Part shown: positions 55,270 through 64,000 of the stretch, piece by piece
Numbering within the stretch: the first letter of the stretch is position 1
Layout: each line of letters starts with the position of its first letter
From: Brachionus manjavacas
Taxonomy: Eukaryota > Rotifera > Eurotatoria > Ploima > Brachionidae
NCBI GenBank assembly: GCA_019054805.1
Contig: JAHQIY010000025.1
Location: 310,001-374,000, forward strand
DNA length: 64,000 bases
Direction: 5' to 3'
Notes under the pieces: model-generated
The model's database searches: none
The model's input: only the letters and a program-made list of their open reading frames with translations
What the model was told of the DNA's origin: nothing
Position numbers and translations under genes: made by a program

Positions 55270-56465
55270 ATGATTTTTATTCAATTAGATGATTTTCAAA
55301 TTTTATGTAATAGTGTTAACATATTACATCAAATAAACACTAGACTCAAATATGAGAACGATACAAAAGACGCGGTAATTGGAATTTTGAAAAAGGAAAA
55401 AAATGACCTGGCTGAACGAATCATTGATTTGGATTCAAAAAAGTGCCGGTGTTCACCTGGAGTTAGAAGAGTTCAAGAAAGAAAGAGAAAAAACTTTTTT
55501 AATCTAACTAATAGGCAGACAATTAAATTAAAATTAATTCAATTTTAGTATTTATCAAATTGACGAAGGCTTTTATACGGATGTGAGAAAGCAGATAATT
55601 GATAGATTGACTTATCTGTATTCTACAAAAAAAATTTCGGATAATTTGATAAAAATTAAATTGACAGCTGACGGAACAGTGCTCTCATGTTCAATGAAGG
55701 TGATCAACTTCTGTTTCTCTATTTTCAATCAAGGAAAAACCGCTGCAGGTTTGAACGGAATATATCCAATCGGTATCTTTAAGATTGATAATGAGAATTA
55801 TGAATTAATAAAAAATTGGATGAGCGAAATATGGGCTTCATTAAAATATTTTAATTATTTTCAATTCGAAGAAAAAAAAATAACTATCGAGTATTATTTT
55901 TCTTCGGATTGGAAGATGATGTCTATAGTCTTAGGCTTATATAGCGCTTCATCAAATTATCCTTGTCTGTGGTGCGAGTGCCCAAAAATAGACTTATCAA
56001 AAATTCAGGTAAATCCGCGAAGGTCTTATAAAAGGAACAGGGAAATTCTCGAAAAAAGTTCAAAAACTAAACGAGAACATTTTGGATACAAAGAGTATCC
56101 ATTATTAGAGGAGATATCGACTGACTTCACTTATTCTTACGAATAAGTGATGTATTATTCGAACTCTTAAAACACGAGCTATGTAGAATAGATAAATTTT
56201 CAAATTCGAGTCAATTTAATGAAAAAAAACATATTGAGTTAAAGAAACTCTCCGACTTTATAAAAACAAAATGTGGTATTTCGATCAAATATTTTAATCA
56301 AGAGACCAAGTCGGTCTCGACGATTTTGAACAAGCTGCCAGCCATAAAGAGAATAGCGATTTTTGAAAAAATTGATGATTCTATTTTTGTAAAGATAGAA
56401 AACGGCAAGAAAATAAAAGAAATATGGATCGAATTTACACCTTGTTATCAAATTGTCTTGAATTA
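55270..56465 (+). pseudogene. DDE-transposase-like protein of the divergent element (copy 1)
   Basis: Three consecutive pieces read as one protein. The first, 55270-55548, is coiled-coil-like and ends with CRCSPGVRRVQERKR. The second, 55549-56146, contains IKIKLTADGTVLSCSMKVIN, YPIGIFKIDNENYELIKNW, YFSSDWKMM and SSNYPCLWCECPK. The third, in another frame from about 56118, contains DLH-like and LFLRISDVLFELLKHEL sequence. The joint at 55548 may be a small intron (TTTTAG acceptor) or a shift. Near 56125 a frameshift and a TGA lie just before the DLH-like motif. From memory, proteins with ADGT, then DWK, WCxCPK and ID-LHLFLRISDVL are common repeat-encoded families in cnidarians. Asp, then CxxC, then Asp-x-Leu-His recalls the RAG1/Transib DDE fold. 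That link is inference. Confidence 0.55.
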
Positions 56466-56640
56466 ACAAGAAGAATAATTGGACTTTTGAATATAAATTC
56501 ACCAAAGGTAAAATTTAAGGATAAATAAAGTTGTACAAAGGTGAAATCAAAGAATAATTGTACGTTTTCACAATCAAATTTTCCTGAATTAACTAAAAGA
56601 ATAATTGGACTACTCGACACTTAAATCAATAAAAGTAAAA
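56448..56640 (+). repeat. 48-bp minisatellite array S6
   Basis: About four units separate the two copies of the divergent element (for example AAGAATAATTGGACTACTCG). It has the same orientation as S1-S5 and is more diverged. Confidence 0.7.
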
Positions 56641-57292
56641 TTTATTAATTTTATATTTCGACAGATAATCGTTCCGTCTGCTGATAGTTTGATTTTTAAT
56701 GGCTCATTGAAAGCTTTAATATCGTCTTGTTCGCCGAGAAAGTTAAAAAAGTTTATACTCGATTCGTTCTCTACATTTCGTTAACGCTGAGTTAGGCGAT
56801 AAATTTTTAATTGTGTATTTTGTATTAATTGATTTTCTCAAAAAATCAAGCTGATTTAAAGGTGGTAATGGGATATTTAGTTCAACTTTTATGCAGTTGT
56901 AAACAAAATCCGAAAAACAGTATCTATCTTTAAAAAATAGCACTTGACGGGTGTCTCTGACGAAGTCTTCTGATCGTTGACCAATGTTAAAATCAAAGAA
57001 ATTTTTACTCTACAAGGTAATCGATTCCAACATACCTGAGTTTAAATGATAATTTCGATATTTTGTCATCAAAATCAGTCAAAACTTTCGAAATTTGATA
57101 TTTTATTCGTTATTGTTTTCGCTCGTTTGATGTCTTATAATTAGTTTGTTTAAATTGGAAAGAACATTAACAAGCCGAATCAATATTTTTTAAGTCTGAA
57201 ATTTTTTTTTCTAGCTCTAAAATTTTTTTTTCTTTTAATGTAAACTCTTTTTTCAGATTCATAATTTGTTCCAAATATAAAGATACATCCAT
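56641..57292 (-). pseudogene. DDE-transposase-like protein of the divergent element (copy 2)
   Basis: The minus strand starts with ATG 57292 and a coiled-coil segment (LKEKKILELEKKISDLKN) stopped by TAA after about 42 codons. Further coding-like text follows in changing frames: DFNIGQRSEDFVRDTRQVLF, FVYNCIKVELNIPLPPLNQL, then PLKIKLSADGTIICRNIKLI near 56700. The last matches the ADGT segment of copy 1. The sequence is cut off at array S6 just after this motif, so the C-terminal two thirds are missing. Divergence from copy 1 is large, which argues against a recent duplication. Confidence 0.5.
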
Positions 57293-57298
57293 TAGAAA

Positions 57299-57623
57299 AT
57301 GCTTAATACAAGAAATCGTGGAAAATATATTTTGGGAATGTATGCGGAGAGCGTTTAAAGCAAAAACAAGCACGGCTATTCAAAAGAGTAAATCAGGAAA
57401 TAGATCCAAAAAAAGTGAAGAAAACAATGAACTGGTTAATCTAAAAAATCATTTGAATTTTCTGATTAGCAAGAGCTTAAAACCGAAAAAAAACGAATTT
57501 GCTTTTACAACAATAAGTACAGGTGTTTCAAAAAATTTAGCTCAACATTTAACATTATTTTATGATATCGGCTCGAAATATTTGATTTCAATTAAGTTTA
57601 AAAGAGATGAAGTTGTTTTATGA
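57299..57623 (+). pseudogene. Small basic protein of the divergent element (copy 2)
   Basis: The frame opens at ATG 57299 with NTRNRGKYILGMYAE, shifts near 57350, and continues as a Lys/Ser-rich protein (KSKSGNRSKKSEENNELV, LKNHLNFLISKSLKP) to TGA at 57621-57623. The N-terminal NTRN-G-Y--G-Y pattern is shared with copy 1. The start codon lies 6 bp from that of the opposite-strand transposase-like frame (57292). Confidence 0.4.
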
Positions 57624-57797
57624 TTTTTTTATTTTTTTTGCCTTATTTTTTTGTCTTATTTTTTTTGCAAATAAATAATTAAACATAAATTATTCATTTT
57701 TTACTTCTCATGTCCAATAAAAAAAAATTGCAATTTTAGTTTAAACCTCATAAACATATTTAAAAAAAAAAAAATTTGTCAGTGAAAAGCTTCATAT
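57624..57797. other. Flank of the divergent element, copy 2
   Basis: This is T-rich sequence containing two near-identical CTTATTTTTTTG units. It ends at an inversion breakpoint near 57798. Confidence 0.35.
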
Positions 57798-57975
57798 GTT
57801 ATAACAGACAACCCAGCGCTGTTTGGCTTAAGAACATTAAAAAAATGACAGGTAAATTAACCCGATAGTTAATATTTCTTCAAGAATACGACTATAACGT
57901 TGTTTTTAGAAAAGGCTCTGATATGGAAATGTGGATGCAATCAGTAGATCTGAAAATGACTTTGCGATTCGTATG
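57798..57975 (+). pseudogene. Gypsy-like RNase H C-terminal part, inverted
   Basis: The plus strand encodes TDNPALFGLRTLKKMTGKL, a TAG, LIFLQEYDYNVVFRKGSDM and, one frame away, GNVDAISRSENDF. These are the last strands of a Ty3/gypsy RNase H (cf. the usual DHKAL...QEYD...RKG...DALSR pattern). It picks up where the minus-strand RNase H of copy C stops at 58441, but on the opposite strand, so an inversion has separated them. Confidence 0.65.
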
Positions 57976-58440
57976 ACAACAATTCAGGACAATTTGAATG
58001 ACGAGGCGTACATTTTTCATTTGATTTCACCTATGAACTTTAGTGACTAGGCGTCCAATTAGTCTTTTAATTACTTCAGGACAATATGAAATCTATGGTG
58101 TAAATTATCCTTTGATTTTTTCCATAAAACTTGAGTGTCGAGGCGACCAATTATATTTTTAGTTATTTCAAGACAATTTGAATAAATGGGTGTATAATTA
58201 TCTTTTGTTTTACCTAAAGTCAATTTGATTATCGAGTTCTCTAATTATCTATTGATATTTTCTTTAGTCAATTTGACTGACGAGACGAAAAATTATCTTT
58301 TGATTTTCCCTATGGGGAACTTTATTGACCAGGGGACCAATAATCCTTCGATTTTACCTTTAAACAGATAGAGTGTCGAGGTGTCCAATTATTCTTTTAG
58401 TTATTTCAGGATAATTTGAATGACAAAACGTTCAATTAAC
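57976..58440 (-). repeat. 48-bp minisatellite array S7, inverted
   Basis: About nine units of the same family occur here in reverse orientation (for example GTGTCGAGGTGTCCAATTAT). This is the only array in the window with that orientation, in line with the inversion of 57798-58440. Confidence 0.75.
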
Positions 58441-59027
58441 TGTAAATTTTATTCTATAAAGGGACTTTCTGAATTGTGTTATTCCATAGATAACTGCTAA
58501 ACATTCTTTTTCTGAAATACCGTATTTTATTTCTGTTTTTGAGAGTGTTCGTGAAGCTCAAGCAACCATTAATTCCTCTCCGTTATCATCTTTTTGAGTT
58601 ATTATTGCTTTTATCATTTTACTGATCTCGGTTCTTAAAAATTGGCGTTCGTTTTCAGACATTCTATATGGTTGTTTATAAATAGAAGCTACATTATCAT
58701 CAATCATCCTAATTGCGTGTTTATACACCTCACAGCTACCTAATTCTTCTATAGAAATGGCAAATAAAAATATTGATTTGGTTACAATTTTATCGAAAGC
58801 TTTTTGCTGATTGAATGATAAAGGACTAAGCGGGTTGACCTAATATGATTTGTTTTCCCAAAAATTATCATCTGCGGATTCTGGATTGAAATCAGATAGA
58901 AAAATATCAAAAATATTTTCTTCTTTATTATTTTTGCTATTTTCTATTTAAAAATCTGAGTCAGGAAGTTTATTTGTCTTTATGATGGAAAAATTCCTGA
59001 ATTTGTTTTTTTGAAATCAATCTTGCC

Positions 59028-59455
59028 TTAAAATACATCATGGTCTTTATGATCGAAAACAATAAATTCGATTAAACATATACTGTTTCCAAGTTTAATT
59101 TCAATTGGTTTCGTTTTGCAAGAAGCATGAATAATTATGCCTGTTGCAGTCTTTATTTTGTTTTCACATGCTAGAATATCTATCTTATATTGAACTGCTG
59201 TCATATGGTTCATAATAGAAAAGGTAGCCCCGCAATCTATTCCTGTTTTCATTAATTTCCCTCCTACATAATCTGTACTACATGGTATGCAATTAATTTT
59301 TTTCGAAAGAGAAGAAACCATATAAATCTTTTCTTCCGAATCAGAAACAAAGAATTTATCTTTGTTAATATTACAATGCACTTATTAGCATAATGTCCTT
59401 TCTTTTTACATCTAAGACATGTAATATCATTTGAATTATTGTTTCTTTGATTCAA
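59028..59455 (-). pseudogene. Zinc knuckle and aspartic protease of copy C
   Basis: The frame 59455-59264 encodes the canonical CCHC knuckle CLRCKKKGHYANKC (C-x2-C-x4-H-x4-C). The overlapping frame 59381-59028 encodes a retropepsin: MKTGIDCGATFS, where DCGA replaces the usual DTGA or DSGA, then ATGIIIHASCKTKPIEIKLG and a closing hydrophobic strand. The frame change between them is near 59380. A Cys in place of Ser/Thr next to the catalytic Asp is unusual and may impair the enzyme. Confidence 0.6.
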
Positions 59456-59577
59456 TATTTATTAGATACAGTTTTTTTTATTGAAAATATTTTAAAGCAT
59501 CTCTTTTATATATAAAATTATTATTTTTCTTTTTTAACATTTGTTTTGAACAAATTTAACTTTAGATATGCAGCTAG

Positions 59578-60738
59578 TCAATGATTGAATCGCAAGTGTG
59601 ATAGCCTCCGACAGCTTAACGATTTTCCTACAAATAATTTTTTTTTTGCATTTTCTTTTAAACCTTCTCTAAAGTAAAACATTTTTTCTTGCTCAGACAT
59701 AAAGCCTAACTTATTGGTCAAAGTCAAAAATCCGTTTAAAAAATTTTCAACATTTAATTCCTTATGTTTTAAATTAGAGAGTTCGCTTCTTATCTTATGT
59801 TCTCTATCCACGTTCCTAAAGGTGTCTTTGAGCTCCTTTTCAAATTCGAACCAGTAACTTTTTGACTCAATATGTCTTTTTAATATTAGCAATGGTAACT
59901 CAGCAACAAAATTAACGACTGCATTAAGTCGATCTTCATTAGGAATTCTTGCTGCTATAAAACCTTGCTTGATCATAAAAAGCCAATCTTCTATATCATC
60001 TTTACTATCACCAGAAAATTTTTGTGTACTTGCATGAAAATGATTTGATTTATTCTCCACATTTTGGTTGAGCAAAAATTTATATATTGGATCGTTCGAT
60101 AAAGGAAACATTTGTTCGCTCATCTCGACCGGATGATTTATTTAATTTCGTTTATTATTTATCATGTTTCCATAACCATTTGATACATAGTCAGACATTT
60201 TAGGTGTTTTTTGCTGATCATAATCATAAATAACCGAATTTGCTTGGTAAATTTTTGAATTCCAATCTTTAATTATATCTTTTCCATAACAAAAAGATTC
60301 TGGTGTATTTTGTGCATCATCATCACTGATAAGTATTGATTTAGGCGTTTTTTCGCCATGGTCCACATTTTAAAACATTTTGTATGAATTAATCGATTTT
60401 GAAGCATCTTTTATTGAGACATCATTTTGCGTATATATCGAGCGATTATTTATAGTTGAATAATCTAACTTGTAATAATCTTTATTCATTATTAAGTATT
60501 TTTCATCTTGTTTGCTGTTGCTGATAGTTGATTTGTTACGGAGATCCTCATTGATTTGCACATTTTTTTTCTAATCAGTAGCTTGTAACTCAAAAAATTG
60601 ACTGTCATTTTTATTTAACTGCGACTTTAGTTCTGATATTACTTTATCCCTCTCAAGATTATCCTCTTTTAGATTTTCATTTCTTAATAATAATTCTTCA
60701 TTAGTTAAACGAAGTCTGATTGAGCTTATTTCACTCAT
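59578..60738 (-). pseudogene. Gag polyprotein of copy C with three in-frame stops
   Basis: The frame begins MSEISSIRLRLTNEELLLRN (coiled coil). It is interrupted by TAG after QATD, TAA after SYKMF and TAA after NNKRN, and otherwise stays open to 59578. The capsid-like part follows MSEQMFPLSNDPIYKFLLNQ and contains FSGDSKDDIEDWLFMIKQGF, VVNFVAELPL and FLTLTNKLGFMSEQEKMFYF. These are typical of gypsy Gag (the DW--M and the major-homology-like LT region). Near 59630 an A-run shift moves the frame. Each interrupting stop would be a Gln codon if a single T were C. Confidence 0.65.
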
Positions 60739-60839
60739 TGTTCAATTAATAATTAGTTCTAATATAAAATTATCGCGCGGAACAATCTGCTTTTGTCTAA
60801 TGTTTAGTTAATATCGGTCTTTATCGCTGCTACCATATA

Positions 60840-61117
60840 TGTTAGTCTAGGTGATTTGGCCTGAATACATTCGATTAACTTTAGAGAAGATAGATAGAAG
60901 ACAAAGAACAAAATTGAGTTGAATAAACGTTTATTATTAATTTAAAATGAATAGGAAAAATTCAAGTTAAAAAGCAATCTCTTTTTAAGAATTACAACTT
61001 CTATTTATATTCAATAGTTGTGACTTAAAAGAGTCATTGATCATAAAGGATCTAAATAGAGATAAGTTGTGAATATTGATTAGGTTAATTTAAATAGTTG
61101 AAACGGTTATTTTCACA
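60840..61117 (-). repeat. LTR of copy C
   Basis: This 278-bp LTR starts TGTGAAAATAACCG and ends CTAGACTAACA. A TATA-like GAATATAAATAG and an AATAATAAACG signal lie inside. It is nearly identical to the LTR of copy B (53887-54164). Copy A's LTR (48999-49250) lacks 26 bp. Confidence 0.6.
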
Positions 61118-61600
61118 CCGAAATACACCTCGTCATTCTAATTATCAAGTAAAAACTATAAGAATAATTGGACTTCTCGACACTTAAATTGTCCAAAGAT
61201 AACAAAAATAAAATTGTCCACCTCGAGACTCAAATTTTCCAAATATTCCAAAACAAATATTGGACGCCTCCTCATTATAATTGTCCTAAAAAAGCTTTAA
61301 GAATAATTATACTCATCGAGACTAAATTTTTCATTAAAAAAAAAAAGTTTAAATTAACCATCCAAAATCAAAGGTAATTTGGACGCTTCTTCATTCAAAT
61401 TGTCTAGAAAGAACTAAAAGAAAAATTGGTCTCATCGACACTTAAAATTGACCAAAGGTAAAATCAAAGGTTAATTGGACGCTTCTTCATTCTAATTGTC
61501 TTGAATTAACTAAAAGAATAATTGGACTCCTGGAGATTAAAATTAACAATTTGGTAAATCTTAAGTTAAAATTAACCAAAGGTAAAATCAAAGGTAAAAT
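61118..61600 (+). repeat. 48-bp minisatellite array S8
   Basis: About ten units are present. The first 410 bp are nearly identical to S5. After GGACTCCT (61531) the two diverge and the array fades into degenerate ACCAAAGGTAAAATCAAAGG units. Confidence 0.75.
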
Positions 61601-64000
61601 TATTCATATCTAAGAAAATAATAGCCTGAGCTTAAAATTTTAAATTTTACATTCATTTTTATCTTACAATTACAAAATGATATAAGGATTTTTCAGTTGT
61701 TCGGAGATTTTAAATTAATCTTATTTAATTATTTCCATTTTTAAATATCAATAAATTAGATTTTTGATCGCAAATATTATTAGCATTAATTACATATTTT
61801 AGTCAATTAGATATTCTTGAGTCACAAGAACCAACTAAGAATCATTGATTTTCTAAAAGTCTAATATTCATACATTTAATCCTTTTATCAGATACTATTG
61901 ATTTTATCTTCTGATTCCTTCTGAAAACATTAGAATAATAATTTATACTCCCAACATTTGTTTTAAAATGTTTTCAATAATATTTTTATCTAAGTAAATA
62001 AAAGACGGACATAAAAATTATTCAAACATTTTATTTTATGAAAATCAAAAATAAATTAGAATATTGATAGTTTCAATCAATTTGTTTTTAAATCTTCGAA
62101 TCTTTTAAAAGCATAAAATTTTTCGTTTCGTTAAATAAAACTTCTAGAGTAACTAAGAACCAAATTATAAACATTAAAAGAAAAATATTGCTTGACTTAT
62201 GACATAAATAATTAAATGAATTTAATCTCAGGAAAAATTCATAGATTAAATTTTATAAGAATATTTAGTTTAATAAGAATATTTAGTTTTTTTCGAAGAA
62301 TTTATGATATATCTTATTTTATTTTATCCGATTAATAGTTTCAATCAATTAGATTCTTAATCTCTAATTCTTATTAAGCAAAAATTTCTTTGGTTCGTTA
62401 AATTAATATTCTTGAGTCACTAAGCACCAATTATGAATAATTAATTTTCTAATTGTCTTATTTTTATGCGTAAAATCGATTAATCTGTTTCTTTTGGTTT
62501 TGATTTCTATTTTCTGATGTAACCACCAAAATTTTATATCTTTCTATGAATTTAATTATAATATTGGTTTCAAAAATATTAACAGGCAAGAGAAATGTAG
62601 CTGGACCTTCTTAATTCAAAAATATTACAATTATTTCATATTTTACAAATACAAGAGGAAGTATGTATTTTTTCCTCTTTTCAACAATTTAAAGTTGAAA
62701 ATATTTTTTGGAAGCAGCTAATTTTTTTCTTTCGTATCTTATTTTAATTATAAAAAAAGATAAATAATTTCAGGAAAACAGATATTTATTTTTATTAGCA
62801 TATATTTGTTTTTTTTAACAGAAAATTAAATCACCCGAAAAAAAATAATAATAAAGAAATCAAAGATATAAAGAAAAAATATTGACACATTTTTGTTATA
62901 ATTTGACAGCTAAATTTAATTATTTTTACGTCTTTTTCTTGTGGTTGGATTTGTATGAACAATTTCGGCGTCAATATTTTTGATATCTTTAGTGCATTGT
63001 CGATATGATAAATAGACTGGGAAATCGTCGTAAAGAAATCATCTTCTTCTTTTTTTTGAGTTAGTAAAAACTTCGTTTAAAATTGTACCATTATCGGTAT
63101 CGTCATTATTTGGATCGATTGGTCTTGAAATATCAAGAATTGACAATAAGGATTCAGAAGTCATGATAATTTTTGAATAGTTTTTTGGATTAAAATGAAT
63201 TTAGATAATTTATATAATTTTAAGTAAAGAATAGATTTACTCAAAGGTATAATAAAACATTTAAAAGTTTTTAATTAATTATTTTTATTGTAAGTTATAA
63301 TTAACTAATTAAATGTCAATGAATTTTCGCGTATTATTTTTATTTCAAACATTCTCATGAAAATAAATGTTATCTTTTAACTTAAAACATTTATCTACTG
63401 AAGAATAGATTTATCTGCTAATCAATTAATTTTGCTACTAAAAAAATTATTTTCTACAATATTTTTATCTTATAAAAATTAGATACTATAAAATATTATT
63501 AGCTGTCACCGAAAAACTAAGCCATTTTAAGTATATCTAATTTTATTTATTTCGATTATTAGCATCAATCAATAAGATTTTTATCTCAAAATTATATTCA
63601 CGCATAAATATCATCTTTTTGTTACTATGATTTTAATGAGTAACAATGAACCAACTTTGAAAAAGTGATATTCTTATCCTCTTATTTTCATTCAAAAAAT
63701 CGATTTACTAATTTTTTTTTTATTTCTATTTCCGGATGGAGCGATAAGAAACATGATTCTTACAGTGAACTTAAGTCTTATTATGTTTTAAAAAATATTA
63801 TCATCCTATAAAAAGATTACTATATTTATCCGAAATATTAAAAACATGTTAAATATTAAACATGCAGAAAGAATAAGGAATATTTTGCTGTTTTTGAAGA
63901 TCTAATATTTATCTAATTTTATTGTTTTCGATTAAATAAACGTTTATTTTATTTCATCAATCAATTAGATTTAAAATCTCAAATTCTATCTAAGCATTTA
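61601..64000. repeat. Degenerate AT-rich repeats, no gene recognised
   Basis: The phrase TTTCAATCAATTAGATT with variations, followed 60-80 bp later by ATTCTTGAGTCACTAAG-like text, recurs near 61745, 62070, 62335, 63555 and 63955. This suggests an old tandem or dispersed repeat with a period of a few hundred bases. The only coding-like part is the minus-strand frame at 62916-63164. Confidence 0.4.
62916..63164 (-). pseudogene. Small basic protein frame with one in-frame TGA
   Basis: The minus-strand frame starts MTSESLLSILDISRPIDPNN and runs to TNSKKRRR. It then meets TGA (63041-63039) and continues in the same frame as FLYDDFPVYLSYRQ to NPTTRKRRKNN and TAA, 81 sense codons in all. Composition is protein-like on both sides of the TGA, with two nuclear-localisation-like clusters. 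No homologue is recognised. A single CGA/AGA to TGA change would explain it. Confidence 0.35.

Larger units (their letters stand above)
58441..61117 (-). mobile_element. Ty3/gypsy-like LTR retrotransposon, copy C (most complete)
   Basis: On the minus strand: LTR 61117-60840 (278 bp); primer-binding site 60835-60822; gag from ATG 60738 with the same three in-frame stops as copy A, continuing through a capsid-like region; a CCHC knuckle; a protease; the very start of reverse transcriptase (HAIRMID, then QPYRMSENERQFLRTEISKM near 58650); and directly RNase H (LTQKD-like, SRTLSKTEIKYGISEKECLA near 58520). The whole reverse transcriptase core is missing, an internal deletion. RNase H breaks at 58441. 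No integrase or 3' LTR is seen. Confidence 0.75.

Noticed and set aside
57167-57373. Start of the minus-strand frame at 57373 for the copy 2 transposase-like protein
   Set aside because: The first 27 codons would overlap the start of the opposite gene. ATG 57292 gives the same head-to-head layout as copy 1 and starts at the coiled coil.
61168-61377. 69-codon plus-strand open frame
   Set aside because: It is minisatellite S8 read in an open frame, not a gene.

Overview
The window is nuclear DNA of an invertebrate animal. It is very AT-rich and full of homopolymers and short repeats. Its genes have introns, some of only about 50-65 bp and others of several kb packed with transposon debris. The recognisable host genes are metazoan: a rabphilin/Noc2-like Rab effector, WBP4, STIM, SETDB1 and a PAR-family bZIP factor. 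The standard genetic code applies, since host genes end in TAA, TAG and TGA. The composition and small introns would suit a monogonont rotifer or similar small lophotrochozoan, but that placement is a weak inference.

Layout. 1-4.2 kb: a decayed AT-hook fragment, a 3' fragment of a jockey-like retrotransposon, and gene-free DNA. 4.2-11.5 kb: rabphilin/Noc2-like gene (+), whose last intron holds an inverted-repeat-bounded reverse transcriptase remnant. 11.6-12.8 kb: WBP4 (-), tail to tail with it. 14.1-15.9 kb: STIM (-), the ER calcium sensor. 17.8-18.0 kb: an orphan exon. 19.0-27.6 kb: SETDB1 (+), an H3K9 methyltransferase with a 4.7-kb GC-AG intron full of repeats. 30.7-33.0 kb: PAR bZIP factor (+). 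35.2-37.1 kb: decayed gypsy-like LTR element (+). 38.9-40.1 kb: LINE ORF1 remnant. 40.7-45.2 kb: an unrecognised 349-residue gene (+) with a dead reverse transcriptase in its second intron. The host genes come from unrelated pathways and show no operon-like logic.

From about 45.9 kb to 61.6 kb the window is a mosaic of mobile-element fragments separated by arrays of a roughly 48-bp minisatellite. It contains three copies (A, B, C) of an LTR-gag segment that share the same three in-frame stop codons, a much more GC-rich RNase H fragment cut in two by a 1.46-kb insertion between 17-bp direct repeats, a LINE ORF1/endonuclease fragment, and a 640-bp inversion that splits a second RNase H.

The most novel-looking item lies at 55.0-57.6 kb: two inverted, diverged copies of a head-to-head two-gene unit. 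Each pairs a small basic protein with a DDE-transposase-like protein (ADGT motif, then WCxCPK), and the start codons of the two genes are only 6-15 bp apart. The last 2.4 kb holds degenerate AT-rich repeats and a small open frame interrupted by TGA.

All gene models were spliced by hand from reading frames, GT(GC)-AG signals and remembered family features. No alignment or database search was run.
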